The notes below the pieces were generated by a model. The model saw only the letters and a list, made by a program, of their open reading frames with translations. It had not been told where the DNA came from and did not search any database. Positions 9,488 to 20,394 of a DNA stretch of 28,702 nt are shown here, piece by piece; positions within the stretch are counted from its first letter, which is position 1; each line of letters starts with the position of its first letter. The stretch comes from Saccoglossus kowalevskii. Taxonomy: Eukaryota > Hemichordata > Enteropneusta > Harrimaniidae. The DNA is taken from positions 62,359 through 91,060 of the forward strand of contig NW_003125919.1 in assembly GCF_000003605.2 (NCBI RefSeq). The letters run 5' to 3'. A program made the position numbers and the translations under genes.

Positions 9488-10477
9488 CAATTTCATGTTG
9501 TCTTTTACTGGATGACATTTTCCCAACCCTGATGCCACAAGCCTGGCGTGTACTCTCTTCTTTTCCACTGCTGATTGGGACAACAGGCACACATAGAATA
9601 CATGTGCCTGTAAATCCAGACACAGTGTTTATTACATGTACAGTATTGTACTTACCAATACAATGTACAAGAGATAAATTTCTTGACTTGAAAAGTTCCA
9701 CAGGAGTAATTAACCACTGTGATATACTGAATTTGTTGACATAGTTTGTGAAATATGAGATACCTTCTACCATCTTTCATCACTATTATAATCTCTATTA
9801 GGAGTGATCTACTGAAGATGGTGACAGCTGGCATACCAGCTGTATTATTGGTGAAGATTAGGCATCCAAATGTACATGTATCCATGGCAACCACTATTTC
9901 TGTTTTTTCATTTTGAGAATAATTTTAAATAACTAAATTTTTCTTCAGTTTTGTTGAAATTTGAACTCAAATGCAATTACTATGACTGCAAGAAAAAATG
10001 GAATAGCACTACCAAAGACACTGTTATAATATAAGTAATACCTTATATCTATATAGCTTACAGTGTAGCCATTGCTTCCTATGGCAACACTTTATGTTTC
10101 TCTCAATCAGCATCTTCATGAATATTTAAACACATGTAGAAACAAATGCTATTGGTGATAAAACTGATTGCTATGTAAATATCACAGTAAATGCTTTTTT
10201 ACTGCATCCCTTCAGATTTTGCAGCCTTTACTGTACGCAATTGTTAAACTTACCAGACAGACGTTTTCTTGATATGTGGTCATATGGTTTTGTTTAATAT
10301 CTCATGACCACATGACCTTGAATTTAATACTCCAAATATTTTGTATTTCAATATTTAGTGCCTTTCACATATAATGTAAGAAATAGCCAAAACTTGTAGA
10401 GCAAAATCAAACATTGAACAGATAGGACAAAAACTTGCAATTATAAGCAAAGTGAAAGAACATCTTAATAATAATGT

Positions 10478-10524
<47 letters not shown>

Positions 10525-12844
10525 CAAAATTTTGGTGTAACATTTTGCAAATTTGTATGTAATTAATTTCTAATTAATTTTCTAATTTACTAATTAACTC
10601 ATTTATTTATTTAGATTGTTTTAGAGAAAGAATTTTAAGAATGTTTACAAAGAGAGAAAAGAATACATTATTCCTAGAGAATAAAATACAAATTTACGAT
10701 TTATTTTTTTTATAGAAAATTATCATAGAAAACAATAATGGTAACTTCAGAACTTATTTTGAAGATTTTTTGTGTTACTTGTTCCTAAAGTATAATTATG
10801 CGTTATATCGGGACGTAGCCTGGTATGCATCCGTATATGCACATACGAAAGTGATTTATAATTTGCAGTCATTGGACAATCCTAGATGACATGAATTCTT
10901 TGTTTGCATTAATGAGACACAGGGAACCCTTGAAAGGTAAGTTACCGGGAAGTCAAAGTGACAATATAAAAACTGATGAAACCTTTGACCGCTGCAGACA
11001 CACCACTGAACTGTCAGACCATAAGGAAGCAGATAATGAACAAACAAACAGTTATGTTAAATTGGAGCATGCTCTAGAGATAAGGTTGCCATGGCTAGGT
11101 CAGTATGGATGTTTGCCAGAATACAGCATGCCAAGGTGATGGCAGTGGGTACAATGATTCCAATGTCAGTTGTACAATTGGCAAGGAAGTGTTAAGATGA
11201 CAGTTGTTATTGATGATGTCATCAGAAGTTGACCTTATAATCAGGTCATGGAATCAAATAAAGAAAAGGCGAAGTCAAAATAATTCCTATTGTTTCAAAT
11301 TTGTACGGCTATATAGTGATTACCGGGTACTAATATAATTGGCCATCATTGTCATTGACCAACAATTCAAGTTTAAATGCATGTTTAGCCTGTACTGTAG
11401 TGAATGACCACAAAGCAGTGGGAACACACTCGATCACCACATGTCCTCATAAGCTGTTTTCATACAGCTCTTGGTTGTATTTTTGACTTTTAACGACTGT
11501 TCTAGAAAATTCATCTAATCACATTTAAGCTTATGGGCTACCATTAAAAATTACATAAAATCAAAACAAACAAGCCATGCATGGCACAGTCCCCGTTAGT
11601 TATCGAATTTAAGATATATAGTTTTAGTAATATAGCTGGAACATAAACATGTCAGGAATATGATTATGATGATTGCTTAACATTTAAATGATTGACATTT
11701 GTATATGATCGTCAAACGAGTATTGAGAGATATTGCTCTGGAACAGCATTAATTAAAACAAAATCAGCCATTTTGAATACATGTATAATGAATATTTAAA
11801 ATTTAAACATAATCAGTCACAGCAAGTCAGAGATATGGCATTAGAACCACATTCATTAAAACAAACGGACATCAAAACATAAGTCCCTGTTTTCGGACTG
11901 CGTCCGAACGGGGACTAAGAAAGTGTGATCACTGAACTACTTTTGAAAATACCGTAGCCATTTTTGAGCCATTTACCATTGGTTCCTATGACAAAAAGTT
12001 TAAGTCAAATTCAAAATTGTGTTTGGGTACATAAAGTGAAATAATCATATTCAGTTATAATACAATTATTTATCTGGAATTATTGCAAAATTCTGAGGAA
12101 TACTGAATTAGAAGCCATGACTTTGTTAAAATGTTACAATGCAACAGAGGAGATGAGAAATAGTGAATTTTGGGTTTTCAATTGTTTTCTCAAAAATGTG
12201 CGCAGCTTCTAACAGGAATGCAGCTTTGAGTTTTACGATACTACTTAAGTTTTATAAAATACTGCTTTAAGATGTAGTTCCAAAAAGGACAAAAAAATTG
12301 TCACCAACAAAATATTTCATACTGAGCAAAGAAAGACCACAAAGGTTGGTGACAAGTGAATAAATCTGCAACTATGTATATATTTAAAAACAAACAAAAA
12401 ACGAGAGAATTTTTCCACTCTGATTAAATAGGTTGAATGCTCGCAAACGACCTTAAATGAGTTTGTACTATATAAGTATGCAGTATAGATCAGAAGTTGT
12501 GGGAGACCATTATTATGACGTTCATGTGAATCTTAAGGTTATGAATGTCAGTATATTAAATTCCCACAGTAACACAATATCCATGAATTATAAACCACTT
12601 TATTTTATACCACAGTTACTATCAATTACATGTAACTGTGAAATCAGATTTTGTCCTTCCGAAGGCAGGCTGTCAAACAATGGTATGATGAAAATCATAG
12701 TTTACAGTCCGCAGTTGTTGACGAGTCATATTTAAAGAGACATGAACACAATATTGTCTGCATGTGTCAAACACAGTGGTACATGCCATATGGCGCATAT
12801 ATCAAATACTATATATAAGAAACTAGCAAGAAATAAATGCTGTA
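9488..12844. other. RASSF 5' intron, no supported gene
   Basis: About 3.4 kb of AT-rich DNA. It contains an (AAT)n microsatellite at 10480-10524 and two stem-loops (11882-11916, 12298-12355). ORFs such as 9453-9773 (-), 10891-11139 (+) and 12457-12735 (+) resemble no family I know. The 10891-11139 frame includes a donor-like GAAAG|GTAAGT at about 10936, but I see no partner exon. Confidence 0.5.
10480..10524. repeat. (AAT)n microsatellite
   Basis: About 15 uninterrupted AAT units, preceded by an interrupted stretch from about 10466. Confidence 0.95.
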
Positions 12845-13040
12845 TACTGTAGAATACTTTATTTTCGCTTGGAATTTATTTTCGCTATTTTCGCTGAAGG
12901 GATGATTCCGTGAAAATAAAATCCAGCGAATATACTTTTTTAAGCTTGTCACAAATCAGTGAAAATAGATTCCAAGCAAAACGCCCAAAAAGCCTTTTTA
13001 GCGAAAATTAATTCCAGCGAAAATAAAGTATTCCACAGTA
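12845..13040. mobile_element. TIR element family A, copy 5
   Basis: A full-length copy from TACTGTAGAATACTTTATTT to AAAGTATTCCACAGTA. It has the cleanest TIRs in the window: the two outer 30 or so bases are near-perfect complements. Confidence 0.85.
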
Positions 13041-13041
13041 G

Positions 13042-13077
13042 ATGCTGTGGAATACTTTATTTTCGCTTGGAATTTAT
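13042..13077. mobile_element. TIR element family A, copy 6, cut by the assembly gap
   Basis: It begins CTGTGGAATACTTTATTTTC immediately after copy 5 in the same orientation, then runs into Ns. The right end is not visible. Confidence 0.7.
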
Positions 13078-13216
13078 NNNNNNNNNNNNNNNNNNNNNNN
13101 NNNNNNNNNNNNNNNNNNNNNNNNNNNNNNNNNNNNNNNNNNNNNNNNNNNNNNNNNNNNNNNNNNNNNNNNNNNNNNNNNNNNNNNNNNNNNNNNNNNN
13201 NNNNNNNNNNNNNNNN
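13078..13216. other. Assembly gap (139 N)
   Basis: Unresolved bases inside a tandem pair of family A elements. Reading frames crossing it have no meaning. Confidence 1.
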
Positions 13217-13652
13217 TCATTACTTTTAGTAAAGGGTGGTAGTCATCAAAACGATTTGATATATACGTTGTGTACACATGTGGGACAAATATTTTGTTTA
13301 TTATTTACACAAACAGATGAAGCTCACATTCACAATTTTCAATGGTCATGATGTTCATTGGAAATAATCACCAAAATGAGACTTTTCAGATTAAAATGGT
13401 ATCACATCTAATTATAAGTGGTGTTCTCACTGGACGAAATAAGCCGTTGTCACAACGCCTTTTATTTGAGAACGTTGTTAAAATGTGCGTGTGAACAGAA
13501 TACGTTTTTGACACCGTTAGACCAGATCCTAAACGCCATTGTCACACCAGCTCTTGTACAACGCAATGTGTCGTGTGAACACAATACGACAAACACCCTC
13601 TATCGCTGACTTATTTATGCTTGTCATTGCACAAGATGGCATCAGAGGTTAC

Positions 13653-14038
13653 AGGTCGAACTGGTCAGACGAAGAAACAAGATTACTAATATCTGTATGG
13701 AGAGAATTGAATATTCAAAGAATGACGAACGGAACATCTAGGGATGCTAGAGTATATGCTGTCAACGCAGAAAAAGCGACTGAAAAGAGGTTGGACAGGA
13801 CGTCATTACAATGTGAACAGAAAATCAAAACTTGACGTATAAAGTACAGAGAAGTGACTGAGCACAACAACAGAAGCGGTAGAGGTCCGAAAACTATGCC
13901 ATTTTGGAATGAACTACACAAAATATTAGGTGGAAGGCCAGCATTCAATCCTCAAACACCTGTGTTTTTACTAAGTGAGAACGCGAGCAGACAATTCAGC
14001 AGATTATCTAATATTTGCACAACAAAAAAACAGTGTTA
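13653..14038 (+). pseudogene. Myb/SANT-like DNA-binding domain gene, broken
   Basis: Translation from 13653 gives YRSNWSDEETRLLISVWREL, later LDRTSLQCEQKIKT, then an in-frame TGA (13833-13835). After it come RIKYREVTEHNNRSGRGPKT and MPFWNELHKILGGRPAFNP. This is the Myb/SANT-like (trihelix-type) domain found in many transposon-associated invertebrate genes, including partners of PIF/Harbinger transposases (recalled). The two halves are in the same frame, so the TGA looks like a point change inside the third helix region. An upstream ATG (13637) is in another frame, suggesting a second lesion near the start. The frame ends at TTCTTTGTT-free AAACAGTGTTAA (stop 14036-14038). It is more likely a decayed transposon passenger than a host gene. 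Confidence 0.65.
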
Positions 14039-14280
14039 ACATCAGCGTTTTTTAGACATATGAGACGTAGCTTACGATAAACACAGCCTTGATAGGTTGA
14101 CAAAATATGGTCTAGTTGCCAGTACATTTCAACAAGTCAATACATACACAACACTAAATCACCATAGCAACATGTAATGCACCAGGAAGTTGTTTTGTTT
14201 GCCTTGTTTTGTCGTTTTTTTTCTGTTTACTTCTCACTATTTTGGGTCTAACAGAGTAAAAGAGACTGAAAACCTAACAA

Positions 14281-14508
14281 GGGACGCTGAGTGACATCAG
14301 CACGGTACTGTTCAATTCACCTAACACGGGACGCTGAGTGACATCAGCACGGTACTGTTCAATTCACCTAACACGGGACGCTGAGTGACATCAGCACGGT
14401 ACTGTTCAATTCACCTAACACGGGACGCTGAGTGACATCAGCACGGTACTGTTCAATTCACCTAACACGGGACGCTGAGTGACATCAGCACGGTACTGTT
14501 CAATTCAG
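14281..14508. repeat. 47-bp tandem array, 5 copies
   Basis: Units start at 14281, 14328, 14375, 14422 and 14469 with GGGACGCTGAGTGACATCAG and are virtually identical. The first is preceded by a slightly divergent AACAA instead of AACAC. Each unit carries an inverted repeat GCTGA-N6-TCAGC. There are no unique spacers, so it is not a CRISPR. Confidence 0.95.
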
Positions 14509-14565
14509 CTCCTTTACAACTATAAAACTTTATGGAGTTAACATAAAACTATGGTGTAATGTAAT

Positions 14566-15256
14566 GAGGTCAATAAAAGAAATTAATACCTCATTAAAGA
14601 TGCATTGAGGTCAATAAACAAAACTACTACCTCATTTTTGATGCATTGAGGTCAATAAAGAAAATTACTAACTCATTAAAGATGCATTGAGGTCAATAAA
14701 CAAAACTACTATCTCATTATTGATGCATTGAGGTCAATAAAGAAAATTACTAACTCATTAAAGATGCATTGAGGTCAATAAACAAAACTACTATCTCATT
14801 ATTGATGCACCAATCAATAATTACTTCATGATTGATGCACAAAGGTCAATAAACAAAATTACCATCTCATTATTAATGTACAAAGGTCAATAAACAAAAT
14901 TTCCATCTCATTATTGATGCAATGAGATCAATAAACAAAATTACCATCTCATTATTGATGTAATGAGGTCAATAAACAAAATTTCCATTTCATTATTGAT
15001 GCAATGAGGTCAATAAACAAAATTTCCATCTCATTATTGATGCAATGAGGTCAATAAACAAAATTACCATCTCATTATTGATGTAATGAGGTCAATAAAC
15101 AAAATTTCCATCTCATTATTGATGCCCGAGGTCAATAAACAAAATTACCATCTCATTATTGATGTAATGAGGTCAATAAACAAAATTACCATCTCATTAT
15201 TGATGCCCGAGGTTAATAAACAAAATTTCCATCTCATTATTGATGTAATGAGGTCA
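14566..15256. repeat. 41-bp tandem array, about 17 copies
   Basis: The core is GAGGTCAATAAACAAAATTA then CCATCTCATTATTGATGCAAT. Units begin at 14566, 14607, 14648, 14689, 14730 and so on at 41-bp spacing. Around 14812-14840 one unit is degenerate. Later units vary as TTACC/TTTCC and GCAAT/GTAAT/GCCC. Every junction has TTATTGA...TCAATAA as an inverted repeat. Confidence 0.95.
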
Positions 15257-15310
15257 GTGTAAACAACTACTGATTGTAATTTATTTTCATCATGGAATAC
15301 AAGTACAAAT

Positions 15311-15334
15311 AATTTAATTTAATTTAATTTAATT
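15311..15334. repeat. (AATTT)n microsatellite
   Basis: About five AATTT units in a row. Confidence 0.9.
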
Positions 15335-16197
15335 TTAAGAAAATTTTGCAACAAGTAAATATTTCCAATAAATCCAGCATTTTGGCAGCTGTTTTTTTTT
15401 AAGATGATTACAACTAACCACAAAGCATGAGGTATGTGCAGTAGTTATAGGAATCTTCACAGCTGGACACGCACAGATAAATAGTATAGCACATTGAGTG
15501 TTTAGTCACAAAGGTCATTCATTATACTTGGTATATGTCTACAATTTAAATAAATCATTAAACCTTGGAACTTTACTGTCACAGTTGTACTGTGTATGGC
15601 TGTGTAATACTCACAATGGCTCCCCATTAACACAGACCCCACCCTACCATTCACCAATTTTACAAGATAACTTCATTGACAAATACTTTGAATTGAATAG
15701 ATTTAAGTTTGTAAGATGCAAAGTCTTTGGACAGGCATGACATTTTCGCAAGAATGTTTTTAAAATATAAAATCAGACAAAATAACAAAAACATTATCTA
15801 ATATAATATGAATGACACATGAAAGTATTATTATAAACCGATTTTATTGTTAATTAAAAACTGAGATTTAATTGTTGAATATTAGGCTAATGAGAGAGCT
15901 AGAATAGTTTCTAATCAACAATATTCATAATTTAGCACTTACAGTTGGCATAAATAAAATTGTTGGCCTGATATTAAATTCATCATGGAAATATAATAAC
16001 GATGGGACAAAAAAAAAAATAAAAGCCATGGAAATATGTCTCACAACATTTATGATAAATCAGTGACAAATTTATTACCCATGTTTTTTTTTGTACATCC
16101 ATGTATTTTTCAACCCAAATTATGGCTTCTTGCCAAAATTAAATAATTCCAACTTTTTAAATAATCTAAGAAGGGGTAAGAAGAACCGTAAAATTTG

Positions 16198-16345
16198 TAT
16201 TAGAAGCTGCATCCCTAATAGAAGTCGCACCCATTCTTGTTGAATAATTGAGAACCACAAAATCATTATTTCTCATATGTGTTGGGGCTCTAATAGAAGC
16301 CGCATCCATTCTGTTGCATTGTACCATTTTAATAGAAGCTGCAGC
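16198..16345. repeat. Dispersed AATAGAAGCCGCATCC motif, 4 copies
   Basis: Copies at about 16200, 16217, 16291 and 16330 (TTAGAAGCTGCATCCC, AATAGAAGTCGCACCC, AATAGAAGCCGCATCC, AATAGAAGCTGCAG). All are in the same orientation with irregular spacing. Confidence 0.7.
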
Positions 16346-17026
16346 TTTTAATACAGTGTTTACAGAACTTAATAGATTTACAGTGAGTATGAACATTACA
16401 GAGGTACATGCATGAGGTACCTGTATTACAATTAGCATTGATGTGAAAAAAAACATCTGTACTGTGAGTTACTAGCACCAAAGTAACAATGGCTGATATA
16501 TTTTACACTTATAAACTGAGTCAATACCCTGCAACAAGTATCTACCGGTAGGGGTTAAAGTAACAACCAGTCATCTATTATTTTCAACAGCTCTATTACA
16601 ATGCCTGACCTCTGACCTTTTTGTTTTATGAGGCACGCAACAGTTACTCTGGCCACTATTTCCGCCTAAAAAAACCAAATCAAATTTTGGACTTTCCCAG
16701 CTAAAATGCATTCTCATAATTTAATAATATGATCTTGTATTTTTGAAGATAATATTTAAACAATCCAACACCTTGCTGCCAAATTACATGTCAACATATT
16801 TTGACATCTTCAATGAAACAAATAAAGCACGAATAATAAATATTGCAAAACATTATAAAACTATTCGTAGCAAAATTTATACTGACCTTTCACAGAGTTT
16901 CAGATTTAAAAAAAAAAGTTTTTTTACATACCGGGTATTAACTGCCAAAAATTCACAGTACCCGGTAGTTCAGAGATTACAGTGAAGCAAAACATTGGTT
17001 ACGACATGTATACAACCGTATTTGAC

Positions 17027-17220
17027 TACTGTAAAACGACTAATTTTTACTGGGTTTAAATTTCACTGATTTACCATTTCAGGCATATTCAGTGGGTTTT
17101 AAATTCACGGTTTTACCATTTACATAATGTGTTCTATGCTAATATTTACATATTCGCTGGGTTCAATTTATTTCAGTTTTAAAAATTAAATCCCAGTGAA
17201 TAATTAATCCTTTTACAGTA
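17027..17220. mobile_element. TIR element family B, copy 2
   Basis: It starts TACTGTAAAACGACTAATTT and ends CCCAGTGAATAATTAATCCT with TTTACAGTA. It aligns along its length with 8473-8684. Confidence 0.8.
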
Positions 17221-18982
17221 TATGTATTATATATTAAAGCTTTCAGATGATATGTAGGTTTATAAAGCAGTATGGCTTAGTTACTTTAAGAAACAGTCTG
17301 AATTACAGATTAATTTTTGACTCGTGGCTATTACTACCCCATTTTGACTACGGTTGTTAGGTTCAAGCAAGTACGACTAAACCCATATGTTTGCTTATCA
17401 ACTAGAACAAGTCGTGTTCACACCTACATATAATTGTTAATAGTGCTAATGGAATTTACTACCAGTACCAGTATACAAGTTTTTTTAATTTTGATTTCAC
17501 AGTACGATGACTAGGGAGGTATATATTTTATGAAACACTAACAACGTAAATCTAAAAGTTCAAATTGAAGAAAAACAGGAAGTCTATAGTACACAATCAA
17601 CCATATTTTTTTTTTTCAGAACAATGTCTCTGGATGCGCTCACGTTGGAAATAATATTTGCTCTACTAGTTGTGCATGTTCTTATGTAAAATTTGAGTTA
17701 TTGATCAAAAGATATGAACAAGTTAAGACATTTTACAAATTGCATTCCATCAAAGCAAAGCAGATCAAATCAACATGCTCAGCATACTCCCAGGCATACT
17801 GTATAGATTAGTGTTGGCACTAGAATTAGATACTGGAAACAAAACACTAGTAGCTGTAGAGAACATATCCCACTGTCATAACAAGTTATAACACACCAAC
17901 TTTAACCCAAGAGAATTAAATCCTAGTCCCACAGTAAGCCACTTTAAATCAGATGTGATCACGTACTAGCAACTGTGATTAGACCAAAGGGACTGTGGTT
18001 TAATAGAACATTATTGACATTTTTTTCAAACAGTGGAATCTGTTCTATTTTCGGAGATATTAAAGCAATTAATAAGTAAGATAATTCATTAGTCATATGT
18101 TAATCACAACTACTGTTGGTAGATTTGCGGATTGTTGTTTTGTTTTTCACGCACATTTTGACATTACACATTTACATTAAGTCACTGCATAATATCACTG
18201 ACCACGTTCTCTTTGATTATCCTTTTTCTATTTTGCTTTCTAAATGTACTTCTGTCAATAATCTTATCTCTTCTGATCAATGTACAAAATATCTTATTTT
18301 CCTTTGCTGCATTTCCGATTTGAGCCATCTTGTAATTTTGACTGATTATAAAGTAATACTTTTGTTTTATCATGTGTAATAAGACATAATTGAACAAAAC
18401 GAAATATTGATGCGTTAATGTTGTTGAGTGGTAGTAAATGTAGTAAGCGATAACAAGACATTTTACCAACTCATTCATTTTATGATAGTAAATTTTGAAG
18501 AAAAAAATTCTAATTTACTACGCTTACTAATTATACAGAGAGAATTTAATCAGATCTTTGTGCCTATTAATGATTAACCACTATCAAACACCACAAACCC
18601 CTCACCAGGTGGCACACACATCAAACTTAATGCAGTGCCCGATGGCTGTTCTAAGTTATTCAGTTTCTTCACTCATCACAGTTGAAAAAATATATAAGTA
18701 TTATGACAAATATACTAAGTGAATCAGACGAAACAAACGAAATAAAATATATTTTATCGATTTGTAGGTGGACCACCCGATCGATCGATAATCTCTGAGA
18801 CACTGAGCCGAAGACAACGCAGTTCACCGGAAATCGAAGGACAACGACACAGTACACTTTATCCATGCCGTATTCACTCTGTCCTGTCACGGGTGAAACA
18901 ACCGTGACGACAGCTCTTATTCAAGTCGTGTATGCATACACATTTAGTCTCAAAAGTAGTAAAACGTTATAAATTGACCCAC
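17221..18982. other. RASSF 5' intron, nothing recognised
   Basis: AT-rich until about 18.77 kb, where base composition becomes more balanced toward the putative promoter. ORFs at 18116-18379 (+) and 18182-18478 (-) overlap each other and look random. A small GTCACGG...CCGTGAC hairpin lies at 18886-18908. Confidence 0.45.
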
Positions 18983-19140
18983 CTCTCCGAGAAAACGCGA
19001 ACACTTGGCCAAACTTCACATATATAAACAGAGTCGACACGATAACACACAGCACTCAGTGACGACACAACTTGGGAACCCGGAAGTGATATCAAATATT
19101 TATAACCACGTTTCCGGGCTTCGCGACGTCCGCTGAAAAA
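18983..19140 (-). promoter_or_regulatory. RASSF2/4/6-like: Putative RASSF promoter and non-coding exon 1
   Basis: On the minus strand, a TATA-like TTATAAATA (about 19098-19107) is followed by an ETS-type CACTTCCGGGTT (near 19078-19090). A strong donor CGGAGAG|GTGGGT then ends a candidate exon at 18983. A second ETS-like TTTCCGGG lies at about 19111-19118. CpG density is raised compared with the flanks. Linking it to RASSF is inference from strand and position. The opposite strand also has TATATAAA at 19021-19028, so bidirectional use is possible. Confidence 0.35.
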
Positions 19141-20394
19141 TATAGTACCTTGTCAAACTTGTATTTTGTAATGTATTCCAGCAAATTTCCCTCTACTCAA
19201 GGCGTAATCAAGAATTCGTTCAATATTTGCGTTACATGCTAAACATATGGGCTATTTTAAAAAAATATGATATGCTTGTAATATCATTGCGCGAAAACTT
19301 TTGTGGAGAAAAAGTGATGCGGCGTGAAGTTGTTTTGAATGGGGTATGTATTAACTATTATCGCGATTCGTGGGTGTGTATCTGTAATAAAGAACATCCA
19401 TCGATTACTGAGTAGCATTAGTCTCAGTTCAATGCGCTTTAAAATAAACCCCTCCAACGCAAATGACGTCACATATAATAAATACGACGAATATTTCTGC
19501 GTTGAAATAAACACGGCCTGAGAAATAATTCATGATAAAATAAAATACAATAAAATACAGACAACTAATAAATGTAGTCAGTAAGTCAGTCAGTATGGCC
19601 GTGCCAAGTGTTGGTCTAAACATGGAGGTAAAACAATGAAGACCTCCATGGTCTAAAGAAGGGGGGTAAGGGGGGTTGCTGGTACAGGTTACAGGGAATA
19701 AAACAAGGCATTTTACGTTTTTACAGTTTTTACATTTACAGTAAAAAATAGGTTTTTACACTTTACAGATGAAGCAAATTTCATATTAAATTGTTATACA
19801 TGTAATATATTTGATAATTTGTGTTTAAGAATCAAAATTGGAAATTGCGTAAGAATTACATTTAATGTGGAAAATGCTTTATACGATTACAAAAAAAAAA
19901 AAAAAAAAAAAAAAATCTTTGTACAAATTACGGACGAATCAAAATAGCTGATTACATTTTACATCCTGTCCATGTCTACGAATTTACGTTTTTTTATTTT
20001 TTTATTTAAATTACATCATTACGAAAATAAAAACAATTGATTACAGCTTACGAAAATACCTCTTCTAATCTCTAAACAAATACAGTGCTATCAATAATGT
20101 TAAATATTATCTGGAATTATTATCTGGGGTTTGAATATGTCTTAGGTCGGCGACGAGAATATGTACCCAGGTGAAAAGTTCTAATTATTAACAATTTTGA
20201 AACTGACGCCGCATGCTATCTACTAAATTTATGTGTTACTGCGCCCTCTTGCGGACACCAAAATGCAACCAGTAGTGCTCAGTTTCATACATTTGGTATG
20301 TATATTTGTACACCTCAATCTTATCACTCCCATTTATTTTGGAGATTAGGATGGCAGACGCAGCACATGAGGCCCTCGGCATACGACTTTATGA
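19141..20394. other. Intergenic, no gene seen
   Basis: It contains a TTAC(A/G)-rich stretch (about 19680-20060) and a 25-base poly(A) run at 19891-19915. The overlapping ORFs at 19227-19623 on both strands have no family resemblance. Confidence 0.5.
19891..19915 (+). repeat. Poly(A) run, 25 bases
   Basis: An uninterrupted A run following CGATTAC. It could be a retroposon tail, but no SINE body is recognised. Confidence 0.9.

Larger units (their letters stand above)
15258..17026. other. RASSF 5' intron, no supported gene
   Basis: It holds an (AATTT)n run at 15311-15334 and a cluster of AATAGAAGC(C/T)GCA(T/C)CC motifs at 16198-16345. ORFs at 15498-15740 and 16743-16985 show no recognisable domain. 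Confidence 0.5.

Noticed and set aside
10891-11139. 82-codon plus ORF with a donor-like GAAAG|GTAAGT
   Set aside because: No recognisable domain, no acceptor or partner exon found, and it lies within the RASSF 5' intron.
12959-13351. ORFs crossing the Ns
   Set aside because: They exist only because N runs contain no stops, and both sides are TIR element sequence.
14281-15256. CRISPR-like appearance of the repeat arrays
   Set aside because: Units are contiguous, with no unique spacers, in a eukaryotic intron. They are satellites.
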